DNA of 64,000 nucleotides from Methylobacterium dankookense (GTDB lineage: Bacteria > Pseudomonadota > Alphaproteobacteria > Rhizobiales > Beijerinckiaceae), in the NCBI RefSeq assembly GCF_902141855.1, contig NZ_CABFVH010000009.1, forward strand, positions 62,001-126,000, in the 5' to 3' direction. The notes under the pieces were generated by a model. That model was not told where the DNA came from. It ran no database searches and saw nothing but the letters and a program-made list of their open reading frames with translations. Made by a program: the position numbers and the translations under genes. Of this stretch, positions 9,049 through 17,648 are shown piece after piece; positions within the stretch are counted from its first letter, which is position 1; the number at the start of each line of letters is the position of its first letter.

Positions 9049-10356
9049 ATGACGGCCGAGATGGAGGCCGCGCCGGCCCCATCGCCGGCCGCGCCGCCGC
9101 CCGATGCGCGGCCCGATGCGCGGGGGCACGCCCGCGCCGCCCGCCGGCTGGTGCAGGCGGCCAATGGCGGCCGGCTGCTGGCGATCCGCATCATCGTGGT
9201 GCTCGTGCTGCTGATGGCGGCGCAGGCCTATGACGGCTCCCTCCACGCGCTCAGCCACTGGATCATCCTCGCCCTCTACGCGGGCAGCTCCGTCTGGTTC
9301 GCCCTGGCCGAGCGGGGCGGGGGACGGCGCGCCGACGCCTATGCCTGGGCCGGCACGCTGCTGAATGCGGGGCTTGCCGTCTACGTCATCGTCGAGCACC
9401 TGCTCGCGGGGGCGGATACGGCGGGCGCGGCCGACGCGGTGAGCCGCCTGCCCGCCTTCCTGCTGCTCCTGCAGACCGCGCTCTCGGTGCGGGTCTGGCA
9501 CACCGCCCTCTATGCCGGCATCGTCGGCACCGCCTGGGGCGGGGCGCTCGCCGTCACCCATCTCGACCGGGCCGGGATGCTCGGGCCCCATGTCGATCTC
9601 GCCGAGCAGGTCCCGGCCCTCGTCACCTTCGTGGCGGCGGCCCTCGTCGTCATCGACGGCACGGCGCGGCTGAGCCGGGCGGTGGCCGAGGCCCTGCGGC
9701 TGGAGCACCAGCGCACGCTGCTCGCCCGCTTCGTGCCGGACGACGTGGCCGAGGACCTCGCCCGCGAGGGGGGCCTCGGCACGGTGCGCCGCCGCCATGC
9801 CTGCCTGATGATCCTCGACATCCGCAGCTTCTCGCGCCTCAGCGCCGAGCACGCCCCCGAGACGATGGTCGAGGCGCTGCTCTCGTTCCGGGCGCTCGCG
9901 CAGGAGGCGGTCGCCGCCCATGGCGGGCTGGTGGACAAGTATGTCGGCGACGCGGTGCTGGCGCAGTTCGTGGTCGGGCTGCCGGCCGACCAGGCCCGGG
10001 CGGCGCTCGCCTGCGCCCGCATGATCCGGGTGCGGCTCGGGCGCCTCAACCGGGCGCGCAACGCGCAGGGGCGCTTCCCCTTGCGCGTCGCGGTGGCGCT
10101 CCATGCGGGCGAATTGCTCGTCGGCGTCTTCGACGATGGCACGCGGGCCGAGTACACGGTGCTGGGTCCGGCCATGAACACGCTGGCCCGCATCGAATCC
10201 CGCGCCAAGGCCGCCAATCTCGACATCGCCGCCTCCGAGGATTTCCTGAGGCTGACCGGGCCGATCCTGCCGGAGGGCATAACCCTCGCGCCGGTGGCGG
10301 ATGGAGGCCAGCCGGTGCTGTTCGCGGTGGGCGAGGGGCGGCGGGTGCCGGCCTGA
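9049..10356 (+). CDS. Membrane class III adenylate/guanylate cyclase
   Basis: This 435-residue protein has a hydrophobic N-terminal half with five to six helices (residues 40-205) and a C-terminal class III cyclase domain (about 235-415). Metal-binding aspartates are present in [10 protein letters not shown] and [10 protein letters not shown]. The second subdomain reads [16 protein letters not shown] and keeps the transition-state Asn and Arg. The usual substrate-selecting Asp of the GD(T/A)VN pattern is replaced by Pro, so base specificity (ATP, GTP or neither) is uncertain. Related membrane cyclases make cAMP in response to envelope or chemical cues. It is probably co-transcribed with hflX. 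Its stop is followed within 10 bp by a palindromic repeat that separates it from convergent opgG. Confidence 0.88.
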   Translation: MTAEMEAAPAPSPAAPPPDARPDARGHARAARRLVQAANGGRLLAIRIIVVLVLLMAAQAYDGSLHALSHWIILALYAGSSVWFALAERGGGRRADAYAWAGTLLNAGLAVYVIVEHLLAGADTAGAADAVSRLPAFLLLLQTALSVRVWHTALYAGIVGTAWGGALAVTHLDRAGMLGPHVDLAEQVPALVTFVAAALVVIDGTARLSRAVAEALRLEHQRTLLARFVPDDVAEDLAREGGLGTVRRRHACLMILDIRSFSRLSAEHAPETMVEALLSFRALAQEAVAAHGGLVDKYVGDAVLAQFVVGLPADQARAALACARMIRVRLGRLNRARNAQGRFPLRVAVALHAGELLVGVFDDGTRAEYTVLGPAMNTLARIESRAKAANLDIAASEDFLRLTGPILPEGITLAPVADGGQPVLFAVGEGRRVPA

Positions 10357-10364
10357 GGCGCTTG

Positions 10365-10475
10365 TCCCCTCTCCCTTGCGGGGAGGGGTCAGGGGTGGGG
10401 GTGGCTCAGGATGAGGCGTGGCGGTGCCTCCTGCAGCACCCCCACCTCCGGCTCCTCCCCGCAAGGGGGAGGAGA
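10365..10475. repeat. Palindromic intergenic repeat, family D copy 1
   Basis: This is a long inverted repeat whose arms contain CTCCCTTGCGGGGAGGGG and CTCCTCCCCGCAAGGGGGAG, with GGGGTGGGGGTGG mirrored by CACCCCCACCTCC. A closely similar copy lies at 28709-28820. Here it sits between two converging genes, where a strong hairpin could terminate or stabilise both transcripts. Confidence 0.8.
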
Positions 10476-10495
10476 GGCCCTGCGATGACGCGCCC

Positions 10496-12043
10496 CTACG
10501 GCGTCCAGCGGTAGAGCCAGGTCTCGCTCACCGGCCGGCCGCCGCGGCGCAGGACGAGGCGCAGCTCGCTCGCGCGCTCGCTGCCGGGATCGAGCTCGAA
10601 CAGCACCCGCGCCGTCTTCGCGGCGGGATCGCCGACGAGCTCCTGCCGGGTGATCGTGCCGGGCGCGGCCGAGAGCGCGATGTCGAGGCTGCCCGAGCCC
10701 GCCAGCCCCTCGCCGGCGAAGTCGACCAGGAACAGGCGGCGGCCGCCCGTGCCGCCGCGCCCGCCGCGGCTCGCCGTGACGCGGGCGAGGGGGGGCGGCT
10801 CCGGCCGGTCCCAGGCCCAGTGCTGGCGATAGGCGAAGCGCATCTCAGCGCCCGCCACCAGGGCCTCCTTCGGGCGCCAATAGGCCAGGATGTTCTCGTT
10901 CGCCTCCGAATCGCTCGGGATCTCGAGGAGCGTGACCGCGCCCGGCCCCCAGGGCTCCCGCGGCGTCAGCCAGAGGGCGGGGCGGCTCTCCCAATGGGTC
11001 GCGTCGTCCTCGTAGTCGCGGAAGGTGCGGGCGCGCTGCATCAGGCCGAAGCCCTTCGGGTTCTCGTCCACGAAGGAGGAGATCTGCAGGGAATCCGGGT
11101 TGTGGACCGGCCGCCAGATCGCCTCGCCGGCCCCGTTCAGGATGGCGAGCCCGTCGGTGGCGTGCACGCTCGCGCGCACGTCGTCCACGTTGCGCCGGTC
11201 GAGGGGGCCGAACAGGAAGCTCGCCTGGGCGCCGCCGAGGCCGAGATGGTCGAGCGGCTGGCGGGCGAACAGCACGCCCTCCACGTCGCAGACCGTGTCC
11301 CGCTCGCCCGGTGCCAGCGCGAAGCGCAGGGCCGCCACCGCCGAGGCCGATTCGATCAGCGCGTGCAGCACCAGGGCGCCGTCGCCGCCGGGGCGCTCCA
11401 CGAACAGGGCGCGGAACAGGGGGAATTCCTCGCCGCGCGCGTCGGCCGGGCGCAGGGTGAGGGCGCGGGCGGTGACGCCGAGGCTCTGGCCGCGCGCCGC
11501 CATCTTGAAGAACGAGGCGCCCTGGAACACCGCCGCCTCGAAGGGCTCGCCCTGGCCGAGCCGCGCCCGCACCCGCAGGCCCGAATAGCCGGCCTCGGGG
11601 GGAAGCTCGGGCAGCTCGATCCCGTCCGCCCGGAAGCGGTCGCGGGCATAGGGCAGGGGGACGAGGCGCCCCTCCTCCACGAGGTAGATCTGCACCGGGT
11701 TGACGAAGAGCGAGCCCCGCTGCAGCGGCTCCAGGGTGAAGGGCAGCCCCTCCCCCTCCCAGATGCCCCGGCCCGGCGCGGTGCGGATCGCCCCGTAGGG
11801 CTCGCGGCCGAGATTGCGCAGCAGCGGCGGCAGGTCGTCCGTGCGCGGGGCGACATAGGGCGCCTTGGCGCGCTCGCGGGCGAGCGCGATCAGGCTCTCG
11901 CGGTCGAAGGCCGCGCCGGCGGCGGGCAGGGGCGGCGGATCGGCCGCCGCCGCTCCCGTGAGACCGGCCCCCGCGACGAGGCCGACGCCCGCAGCCAGCA
12001 CGGCGCGGCGGGTCGGGGCACGGGATCCGAGGGGGGCGGGCAC
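10496..12043 (-). CDS. opgG: Glucan biosynthesis protein OpgG/MdoG
   Basis: The product of about 515 residues is a periplasmic protein needed to make osmoregulated periplasmic glucans. The N-terminus RAPTRRAVLAAGVGLVAGAG has a twin-arginine-like motif and hydrophobic core, ending near AAAADPP, which points to export. OpgG landmarks include YVAPRTDDLPPLLRNL, GIWEGEGLPFTLEPLQRGSL, RARTFRDYEDDATHWESRP and GPGAVTLLEIPSDSEANENI. The start is uncertain: GTG 12043 is used here, but AGGAG lies closer to a CTG at 12055. It diverges from glmU, which feeds the cell-envelope precursor pool. Confidence 0.9.
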   Translation of the reverse strand: MPAPLGSRAPTRRAVLAAGVGLVAGAGLTGAAAADPPPLPAAGAAFDRESLIALARERAKAPYVAPRTDDLPPLLRNLGREPYGAIRTAPGRGIWEGEGLPFTLEPLQRGSLFVNPVQIYLVEEGRLVPLPYARDRFRADGIELPELPPEAGYSGLRVRARLGQGEPFEAAVFQGASFFKMAARGQSLGVTARALTLRPADARGEEFPLFRALFVERPGGDGALVLHALIESASAVAALRFALAPGERDTVCDVEGVLFARQPLDHLGLGGAQASFLFGPLDRRNVDDVRASVHATDGLAILNGAGEAIWRPVHNPDSLQISSFVDENPKGFGLMQRARTFRDYEDDATHWESRPALWLTPREPWGPGAVTLLEIPSDSEANENILAYWRPKEALVAGAEMRFAYRQHWAWDRPEPPPLARVTASRGGRGGTGGRRLFLVDFAGEGLAGSGSLDIALSAAPGTITRQELVGDPAAKTARVLFELDPGSERASELRLVLRRGGRPVSETWLYRWTP

Positions 12044-12217
12044 GTCGGTCGGCAGAGGGGACTCCTGTCGCTGGATTGTTTCCGAGGCTTTACCATGCTG
12101 GGCCCTGAACCGGCGGTTAAGGATCCGGCCCCGCACTTGCGTGGGCGGCGCGAAGGCTGCATCCCGTCGCGCGGGATGGGCCGGGTTGCGCCCGCAAGGC
12201 ACGACGAGGACCGACGG

Positions 12218-13591
12218 ATGATCCAATCGGGGGACAATCGGCGCAGCCTGACGACGGTGGTGCTGGCGGCGGGCAAGGGCACGCGGATGCGCTCGGCCCT
12301 GCCGAAGGTGCTGCACCGGCTCGCCGGGCGGAGCATGCTCGGCCACGTCCTCGCCGCCGCGCAGGAGGCCGGCGCCGATCACATCGCCGTGGTGGTCGAG
12401 CCCGGCCGCGCGGACGTCGCCGCCGAGATCGCCCGCGAGGCCCCGGGCGCGCGGATCTTCGGGCAGGCCGAGCGGCTGGGCACGGCGCATGCCGTGCTCT
12501 GCGCCCGCGAGGCCCTGGAATCGGGCGAGGACGTGGTGATCGCCTTCGGCGACACGCCGCTGATCACCGGCGCCACCCTCGCCCGCCTGCGCGCCCCGCT
12601 GCGCGACGGCGCCACGGTCGCGGTGCTCGCCTTCGAGAGCGCGGATCCGTCCGGCTACGGCCGCGTGCTCACCGAGGGCGGACATGTCCTGGCGATCCGC
12701 GAGGAGAAGGATGCGAGCGCCGCCGAGCGGCAGGTGCGGCTGTGCAATGCCGGGCTGATGGCGCTGTCGGGCGCGCACGCCCTCGACCTCCTCGACCGCA
12801 TCGGCAACGACAACGCGGCGGGCGAGTACTACCTGCCCGACGCCGTGGCGCTGGCCGTCGCCGACGGCTACGACGTGGCGATGGTGCCGGTGGCGGAGGA
12901 GGAGGCGCACGGCGTCAACGACCGCCTGCAGCTGAGCATGGCCGAGGCGGTGATCCAGGACCGCCTGCGCCGCGCGGCCCTGCTCGGCGGCGCGACCCTG
13001 GTGGCGCCAGAAACCGTTTTCCTGAGCTACGACACGGTGTTGGGCCAGGATGTTCTCGTGGAGCCTCATGTCGTCTTCGACACCGGCGTCACGGTCGGCG
13101 ACGGCTGCGTCGTCCACGCCTTCGCCCATCTCAAGGACGTGCGGCTGGAGGAGGCGGTCAGCATCGGCCCCTTCGTGCGCCTGCGCGGCGGGGCGGTGCT
13201 GGAGGCGGGCGCCGCGATCGGCAACTTCGTCGAGATGAAGAACGCCCGGCTCGGGCCCGGGGCCAAGGCCGCCCACCTGACCTATCTCGGCGATGCCGAG
13301 ATCGGCGCGAAGGCGAATATCGGCGCGGGCACCATCACCTGCAATTACGACGGCGTGAACAAGCACCGCACCACCATCGGCGCGGGCGCCTTCATCGGCT
13401 CGAACTCGGCGCTCGTCGCTCCGGTCACGGTGGGGGCGGGGGCCTATGTCGCCTCGGGCTCGGTCATCACCGACGACGTGCCGGAGGGCGCCCTCGCCGT
13501 CGCCCGCGGGCGCCAATCGGTGAAGCCGGGCTGGGCCGAGACCAAGCGCGCCGCGCTGCTCGCCGCGAAGGCCGCAGCGAAGAAAGATTAA
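12218..13591 (+). CDS. glmU: Bifunctional GlmU (UDP-GlcNAc synthesis)
   Basis: The 457-residue cytoplasmic enzyme acetylates glucosamine-1-phosphate and then uridylates it to give UDP-GlcNAc, the precursor of peptidoglycan and lipid A. The N-terminal pyrophosphorylase domain starts with VVLAAGKGTRMRSALPKVLH. It also contains GQAERLGTAHAVLCA and a metal-site NAAGEYYLPDA. The C-terminal half is a left-handed beta-helix of hexapeptide repeats (VGDGCVVHAFAHLKDV onward) with the acetyl-CoA region NIGAGTITCNYDGVNKHRT. An AGGA lies 7 nt before the ATG. Its neighbour glmS supplies the earlier step of the same pathway, in the same orientation. Confidence 0.97.
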   Translation: MIQSGDNRRSLTTVVLAAGKGTRMRSALPKVLHRLAGRSMLGHVLAAAQEAGADHIAVVVEPGRADVAAEIAREAPGARIFGQAERLGTAHAVLCAREALESGEDVVIAFGDTPLITGATLARLRAPLRDGATVAVLAFESADPSGYGRVLTEGGHVLAIREEKDASAAERQVRLCNAGLMALSGAHALDLLDRIGNDNAAGEYYLPDAVALAVADGYDVAMVPVAEEEAHGVNDRLQLSMAEAVIQDRLRRAALLGGATLVAPETVFLSYDTVLGQDVLVEPHVVFDTGVTVGDGCVVHAFAHLKDVRLEEAVSIGPFVRLRGGAVLEAGAAIGNFVEMKNARLGPGAKAAHLTYLGDAEIGAKANIGAGTITCNYDGVNKHRTTIGAGAFIGSNSALVAPVTVGAGAYVASGSVITDDVPEGALAVARGRQSVKPGWAETKRAALLAAKAAAKKD

Positions 13592-13823
13592 CCATCGCAG
13601 TCGGTTGGCTCAAGTCTCTCAAGCATTCGTTGAGAGGCGCGGGCCAAGCCTTCGTAGCGGAAGCCGTGCAACGCCCGGTTCCGTATCCGGCGGGGACTGC
13701 CCCTGCCGGTCCCGTTCCGGTACAACCATGGCTGTCCGGCTGCGGGCCGCCGGACCCGAATTCCTGTGGCCTTGCGCCGCTGCGGCTCGCGCGGCGGGAC
13801 GCTTTCCGAGAGGGCTTGGCGCC

Positions 13824-15650
13824 ATGTGCGGCATCGTAGGCATCGTCGGGCGCGACGCGGTCGCCGACCAGATGATCGAGGCGCTGCGCCGCCTCGAATA
13901 CCGCGGCTACGACTCGGCCGGCATCGCCACCCTGGAGGGGGGCCGGCTGGAGCGCCGCCGCGCGCAAGGCAAGCTCGCCAACCTCCAGGCCAAGCTGGTG
14001 GAGGCGCCGCTCGCCGGCGCCACCGGCATCGGCCATACCCGCTGGGCCACCCACGGGCGCCCGAACGAGACCAACGCCCATCCCCACGCCACGGCGCGGC
14101 TCGCGGTGGTCCATAACGGCATCATCGAGAATTTTCGCGAGCTGAAGCAGGAGCTCCAGGCCGACGGCGTCGTGTTCGAGACCGAGACCGACACCGAGGT
14201 CGTCGCCCAGCTCGTCAGCCGCAACATGGACCGCGGCATGGAGCCCGTGGCGGCGGTGGAGGCGGCTTTGCCGCGCCTGCGCGGCGCCTTCGCGCTCGGC
14301 TTCCTGTTCGCGGGCGAGGACGGGCTCCTGATCGGCGCCCGCCACGGCGCGCCGCTCGCCATCGGCTTCGGCGAGGGCGAGACCTATCTCGGCTCGGACG
14401 CCCTGGCGCTCGCCCCCTTCACCGACGCGCTCACCTATCTGGAGGAGGGCGACTGGGCGATCCTGACGCGCGACGGCGCCGAGATCCGCGACGCGGAGGG
14501 CACGATCGTCGAGCGGCCGCGCCAGCGCATCGCCACGCAGGCCTACCGCATCGACAAGGGCAACCACCGCCACTTCATGGCCAAGGAGATCCACGAGCAG
14601 CCGGAGGTGGTGGGCCGGACGCTGGCCCACTACGTCGACATGGCGGGCGGCCGGGTCGCGCTGCCCGAGGCCCTGCCCTTCGACTTCGCCAGGCTGTCGC
14701 GGCTCTCGATCACCGCCTGCGGCACCGCCTATTACGCCGGGCTCGTCGCCCGCTACTGGTTCGAGAGCCTGGCGCGGCTGCCCGTCGACATCGACGTGGC
14801 CTCCGAGACCCGCTACCGCGAGGCGCCGCTGGAGACGGACGGGCTGACCCTCGTCGTCTCGCAATCGGGCGAGACCGCCGACACCCTGGCGAGCCTGCGC
14901 TACGCCAGGAGCCAAGGCCAGCACACGCTCTGCATCGTCAACGTGCCGACCTCGACCATCGCCCGCGAATCCTCGGCCGTGCTGCCGACGCTCGCCGGCC
15001 CCGAGATCGGCGTGGCCTCCACCAAGGCCTTCTCCTGCCAGCTCACCGTGCTCCTGTGCCTCGCGATCCATGCGGGCCGGGCGCGCGGCGTCCTGTCGGC
15101 CGAGCGCGAGCGGGCGCTCGTCGACGCGCTGATCACGGTGCCCGGCCTGATGGCCGAGGCGCTGACCCGGGAGGGCGAGATCGAGATGCTCGCCCGCGAG
15201 GTCTCCAAGGCGCGCGACGTGCTCTATCTCGGCCGCGGCACCAGCTACCCGATGGCGCTGGAGGGCGCGCTGAAGCTGAAGGAGATCTCCTACATCCACG
15301 CCGAGGGCTACGCCGCGGGCGAGCTGAAGCACGGCCCGATCGCGCTCATCGACGAGAGCGTGCCGGTGATCGTGATCGCGCCCCATGACGGCGTGTTCGA
15401 GAAGACCGTGTCGAACATGCAGGAGGTGGCCGCCCGCGGCGGGCGCATCGTGCTGATCGGCGACGCGCAGGGGGCGGCCGAGCACGGGCTCGACACGCTG
15501 GCGACCGTGACCATGCCGGACCTCGACCCGGTCGTCGCCCCGATCGTCTACGCGGTGCCGATCCAGCAGCTCGCCTACCACACCGCCGTCTTCATGGGGA
15601 AAGACGTCGACCAGCCGCGCAACCTCGCCAAGTCCGTCACGGTGGAGTGA
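13824..15650 (+). CDS. glmS: Glutamine-fructose-6-phosphate aminotransferase GlmS
   Basis: The 608-residue enzyme makes glucosamine-6-phosphate from fructose-6-phosphate and glutamine. The true start is the ATG at 13824, because processing leaves the catalytic Cys at position 2: MCGIVGIVGR. The N-terminal Ntn glutaminase has GHTRWATHGRPN and HNGIIENF. Two SIS isomerase domains follow, with SITACGTAYYAGLVARYW, VSQSGETADTLASLRY and YLGRGTSYPMALEGALKLKE. The C-terminus AKSVTVE is the expected conserved tail. A 232-bp leader after glmU contains a small stem-loop (CTCTCAA/TTGAGAG at 13616-13636), but I see no glmS ribozyme. A family B repeat begins at the base after the stop codon. Confidence 0.97.
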   Translation: MCGIVGIVGRDAVADQMIEALRRLEYRGYDSAGIATLEGGRLERRRAQGKLANLQAKLVEAPLAGATGIGHTRWATHGRPNETNAHPHATARLAVVHNGIIENFRELKQELQADGVVFETETDTEVVAQLVSRNMDRGMEPVAAVEAALPRLRGAFALGFLFAGEDGLLIGARHGAPLAIGFGEGETYLGSDALALAPFTDALTYLEEGDWAILTRDGAEIRDAEGTIVERPRQRIATQAYRIDKGNHRHFMAKEIHEQPEVVGRTLAHYVDMAGGRVALPEALPFDFARLSRLSITACGTAYYAGLVARYWFESLARLPVDIDVASETRYREAPLETDGLTLVVSQSGETADTLASLRYARSQGQHTLCIVNVPTSTIARESSAVLPTLAGPEIGVASTKAFSCQLTVLLCLAIHAGRARGVLSAERERALVDALITVPGLMAEALTREGEIEMLAREVSKARDVLYLGRGTSYPMALEGALKLKEISYIHAEGYAAGELKHGPIALIDESVPVIVIAPHDGVFEKTVSNMQEVAARGGRIVLIGDAQGAAEHGLDTLATVTMPDLDPVVAPIVYAVPIQQLAYHTAVFMGKDVDQPRNLAKSVTVE

Positions 15651-15757
15651 TACCGTGTCCGGTTGATAGACCGGACGCGGTCTCGGCCAAGCCCGCGCGG
15701 CGCCTGAGCGAAGGCGGCATCCGCCATCCCGAAGGGATCACCCGGATGTCGTATGAG
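15651..15757. repeat. Intergenic repeat, family B copy 1
   Basis: About 107 bp starting right after the glmS TGA, with TACCGTGTCCGGTTGAT at the left and GGATGTCGTATGAG at the right. A near-identical copy at 34278-34386 also begins directly after a TGA, that of hspQ. Parts of it read open in the minus frame and give the same peptide (MADAAFAQAPRGLGRDRV) at both sites, which is a by-product of duplication. Confidence 0.8.
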
Positions 15758-15788
15758 AGCCGCCGCGGCGGCGTGAGGCGCACCCCTT

Positions 15789-15892
15789 AGAGCCGTTCCC
15801 GATCGCGTTGCGACGGGGCACGGCTCCAAGCCTTTGTTGTGACGCGCTCTCTTTCGCCGAACCGGCATCCACTTCGGCGGAGAGCGCTCTAG
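15789..15892. repeat. Bipartite palindromic repeat, family A copy 1
   Basis: The element has two hairpin modules. The first is AGAGCCGTTCCCGATCGCG facing its complement CGGCTC. The second runs from GACGCGCTCTC through CGCCGAACCGGCATCC to GGAGAGCGCTCTAG. Further copies or partial copies occur near 29314, 37573, 48567, 55698, 56601 and 61702. Arms are conserved while loops vary, suggesting selection on, or mobilisation of, an RNA or DNA hairpin. Confidence 0.85.
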
Positions 15893-15908
15893 CGGGGGCC
15901 GCCACCGC

Positions 15909-15922
15909 TTGCGCTGGATCAA
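15909..15922. promoter_or_regulatory. FNR/FixK-like box upstream of small membrane protein
   Basis: The sequence is TTGCGCTGGATCAA, which fits the FNR/FixK/DNR pattern TTGN2-N4-N2-CAA and has a full right half-site ATCAA. Its centre is about 65 bp before the ATG at 15981. The same 14-mer, extended to TTGCGCTGGATCAAGGCCC, recurs at 16181 before the neighbouring gene. Known function of such boxes: activation under oxygen limitation. Confidence 0.6.
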
Positions 15923-15980
15923 GGCCCGCATGCGGCCCGCCCGGCATCGTGATGCCCGCAGACCCAAGCGGGAGAACGCG

Positions 15981-16163
15981 ATGTCGACGGTCGTGACCTT
16001 CATCTCCATGACGAGCATGCGGACGGCGCGGGCCGCCGGGCCGGCGGCGCTGCCGCCCACGGCCCGGACCGCCCGGCGCCCCGACCTCGGCAGCCTGCGG
16101 GCGCTGGCGCTCGCGGCCGCCGCCGCGCTCCTGACGACCGGGGCGATGTGGCTCGTCCACTGA
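15981..16163 (+). CDS. Small single-pass membrane protein (60 aa)
   Basis: An ATG at 15981 follows GGAGAACGCG and opens 60 codons. The N-terminal half is basic and polar (MRTARAAGPAALPPTARTAR). The C-terminal half is one hydrophobic helix, LRALALAAAAALLTTGAMWL, ending VH. This suggests a tail-anchored inner-membrane microprotein. It lies between two identical FNR/FixK-like boxes and just before a universal stress protein gene, so it may belong to a micro-oxic response set. The family is not recognised. The good ribosome-binding site and the upstream box argue that it is real. Confidence 0.6.
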   Translation: MSTVVTFISMTSMRTARAAGPAALPPTARTARRPDLGSLRALALAAAAALLTTGAMWLVH

Positions 16164-16180
16164 CGGGGCAGGGCGGGTTC

Positions 16181-16194
16181 TTGCGCTGGATCAA
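16181..16194. promoter_or_regulatory. FNR/FixK-like box upstream of universal stress protein
   Basis: TTGCGCTGGATCAA, identical to the box at 15909-15922, centred about 103 bp before the ATG at 16291. Two identical 14-mers within 272 bp, each in front of a gene, support a real operator for a CRP/FNR-type regulator. Binding is an inference. Confidence 0.6.
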
Positions 16195-16290
16195 GGCCCC
16201 CGCGGCGCGGGCGGGCCAGGATCCCCTCGCCGCCTGCGCCGGCCCCGCCTTCCGCGGACGACCGGCGCGGGCGCCTTCGAGGAGGCGGAT

Positions 16291-17100
16291 ATGAGCTACG
16301 CCAACATCCTGGTCTCGGTCGATCTCGACGCCGGAGCCGCGGAGCGGGTCCGCCTCGCCGCGGATCTGGCGCGGCGCTTCGGGGCGACCCTGACGGGGGC
16401 CGCGGCCCACAAGGTGCCGCCGCCGATCCTGGTGCAGGACATCGAGGATGCCCGCCTTCAGGATGAGGCGAACACGCACAAGGTCCGCGCCGTGCTGGAG
16501 CAGGCGCGGGTCCTGTTCGCCGAGGCGGCCGGGTCGGCGCGCAGCGACTGGCTCCCCGCGCTCGCCGGGCCGATCACCCATCTCGTCGCGCTGGCCCGGG
16601 CCGCCGACCTGGTGGTTCTGGGCCGGCGCGGGCCGGACGACGTGGAGCCCGGCCCCCTCGGCGTGCCGCCGGGGCCGATCCTGATGGAGGCAGGCCGGCC
16701 CGTGCTCGTGGTGCCCCGGGGCCTCGACCGCCTGAGGGCCGAGCGCGTGGTGGTGGCCTGGAAGGACGGACCCGAGGCACGCCGCGCGGTCTCGGCGGCG
16801 CTGCCGTTCCTGCGCGCGGCGGAGACGGTCCTCATCGCCAGCGCGGGCGAGGCGTGCTGCTACGAGGGCGCCGAGGCGGTGGCGGCCCATCTCGTCCGCC
16901 ACGGCGCGCGGGCGACCACGCATCTCGCCCGCTCGGCCGCGAGCGACGGCGAGGCGCTGATGCGGTTCGCCGCCGACGCGGAGGCCGACCTGATCGTCAT
17001 GGGCGCCTACGGGCATTCGCGCCTGCGCGAGTGGATGTTCGGCGGCGTCACCCGCGACATCCTCCAGCGCAGCCCGACCTGCTGCCTGATGAGCCACTGA
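16291..17100 (+). CDS. Tandem-domain universal stress protein
   Basis: The 269-residue protein carries two USP folds. The first begins YANILVSVDLDAGAAERVRL and runs to about residue 145. The second begins RVVVAWKDGPEARRAVSAAL and ends with the nucleotide-site motif LIVMGAYGHSRLREWMFGGV. The G-2x-G-9x-G(S/T) pattern is clear in the second domain (GAYGHSRLREWMFGGVTR) and weaker in the first. USPs of this size bind ATP or AMP and support survival during starvation, hypoxia or oxidative stress. GGAGG precedes the ATG. The upstream FNR/FixK-like box suggests oxygen control. The gene ends with TGA at 17100; a DCC-family gene follows 74 bp later. Confidence 0.9.
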   Translation: MSYANILVSVDLDAGAAERVRLAADLARRFGATLTGAAAHKVPPPILVQDIEDARLQDEANTHKVRAVLEQARVLFAEAAGSARSDWLPALAGPITHLVALARAADLVVLGRRGPDDVEPGPLGVPPGPILMEAGRPVLVVPRGLDRLRAERVVVAWKDGPEARRAVSAALPFLRAAETVLIASAGEACCYEGAEAVAAHLVRHGARATTHLARSAASDGEALMRFAADAEADLIVMGAYGHSRLREWMFGGVTRDILQRSPTCCLMSH

Positions 17101-17174
17101 TCTTCGGATATCCGCGCCGTGTTACGCGACGGTCTTCGACGGGCGCTAGACGTGCCCGGTTCGGAGGAGGCCCG

Positions 17175-17648
17175 ATGAGCGAGGACCCGCATCCGGCCCG
17201 GGCCCGGCCCTACGGCTACCGCGCCGACCCGGCCGTCCCGGCCTTCCCCGACGACCGGCCGATCATCGTCTATGACGGGCATTGCGCCCTCTGCACCGGC
17301 TGGATCCGCTTCGTGATCCGTCACGACCGGGCGGGCCGGTACCGGCTGCTCGCGGCGCAATCGCCGCTCGGCCAAGCGCTCTACCGCCATTACGGCCTCG
17401 ACCCGCAGGCGTTCGAGACCAACCTCCTGATCGAGGACGGCCTGCCCCGGTTCAAGCTCGTCGGCTCGGCGCGCATGGCGCGCGGCCTCGGCTTCCCCTG
17501 GTCGCTCGCGGCCCTCTTCGCCCTGCTGCCGCAGCACCTGGGCGAGCGCCTCTACGACCGCGTGGCCCGCAACCGCTTCCGCCTGTTCGGCCGGCACGCC
17601 GTCTGCCACCGGCCGGACCCGGCCGAGGCCTGGCGCTTCCTCGCATGA
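17175..17648 (+). CDS. DCC-family (DUF393) thiol-disulfide protein
   Basis: The 157-residue protein has the family signature YDGHCALCTGWIRFVIRHD near residues 36-53, in which the D-x-x-C-x-x-C motif is the presumed redox site. The downstream conserved portion is YRLLAAQSPLGQALYRHYGL and ends GRHAVCHRPDP. DUF393 proteins are predicted thioredoxin-like oxidoreductases of unknown substrate. A strong GGAGGAGG precedes the ATG. The stop overlaps the start of the DUF4166 gene (ATGA), implying translational coupling. Confidence 0.88.
   Translation: MSEDPHPARARPYGYRADPAVPAFPDDRPIIVYDGHCALCTGWIRFVIRHDRAGRYRLLAAQSPLGQALYRHYGLDPQAFETNLLIEDGLPRFKLVGSARMARGLGFPWSLAALFALLPQHLGERLYDRVARNRFRLFGRHAVCHRPDPAEAWRFLA

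Noticed and set aside
10365..10475. Family D repeat as an insertion sequence
   Set aside because: It has no transposase gene and no visible target duplication; it is a short palindromic unit.
13592..13823. glmS ribozyme upstream of glmS
   Set aside because: No ribozyme core was recognised; such ribozymes are mainly known from Gram-positive bacteria. Only one small stem-loop is present.
13467..15581. 704-codon minus-strand frame opposite glmS
   Set aside because: Antisense shadow of glmS, with low-complexity translation and no ribosome-binding site.
15575..16060. Minus-strand frame sharing a peptide with the frame at 33510-34445
   Set aside because: The shared peptide (MADAAFAQAPRGLGRDRV and similar) arises because both frames cross family B repeats, not because the proteins are homologous.
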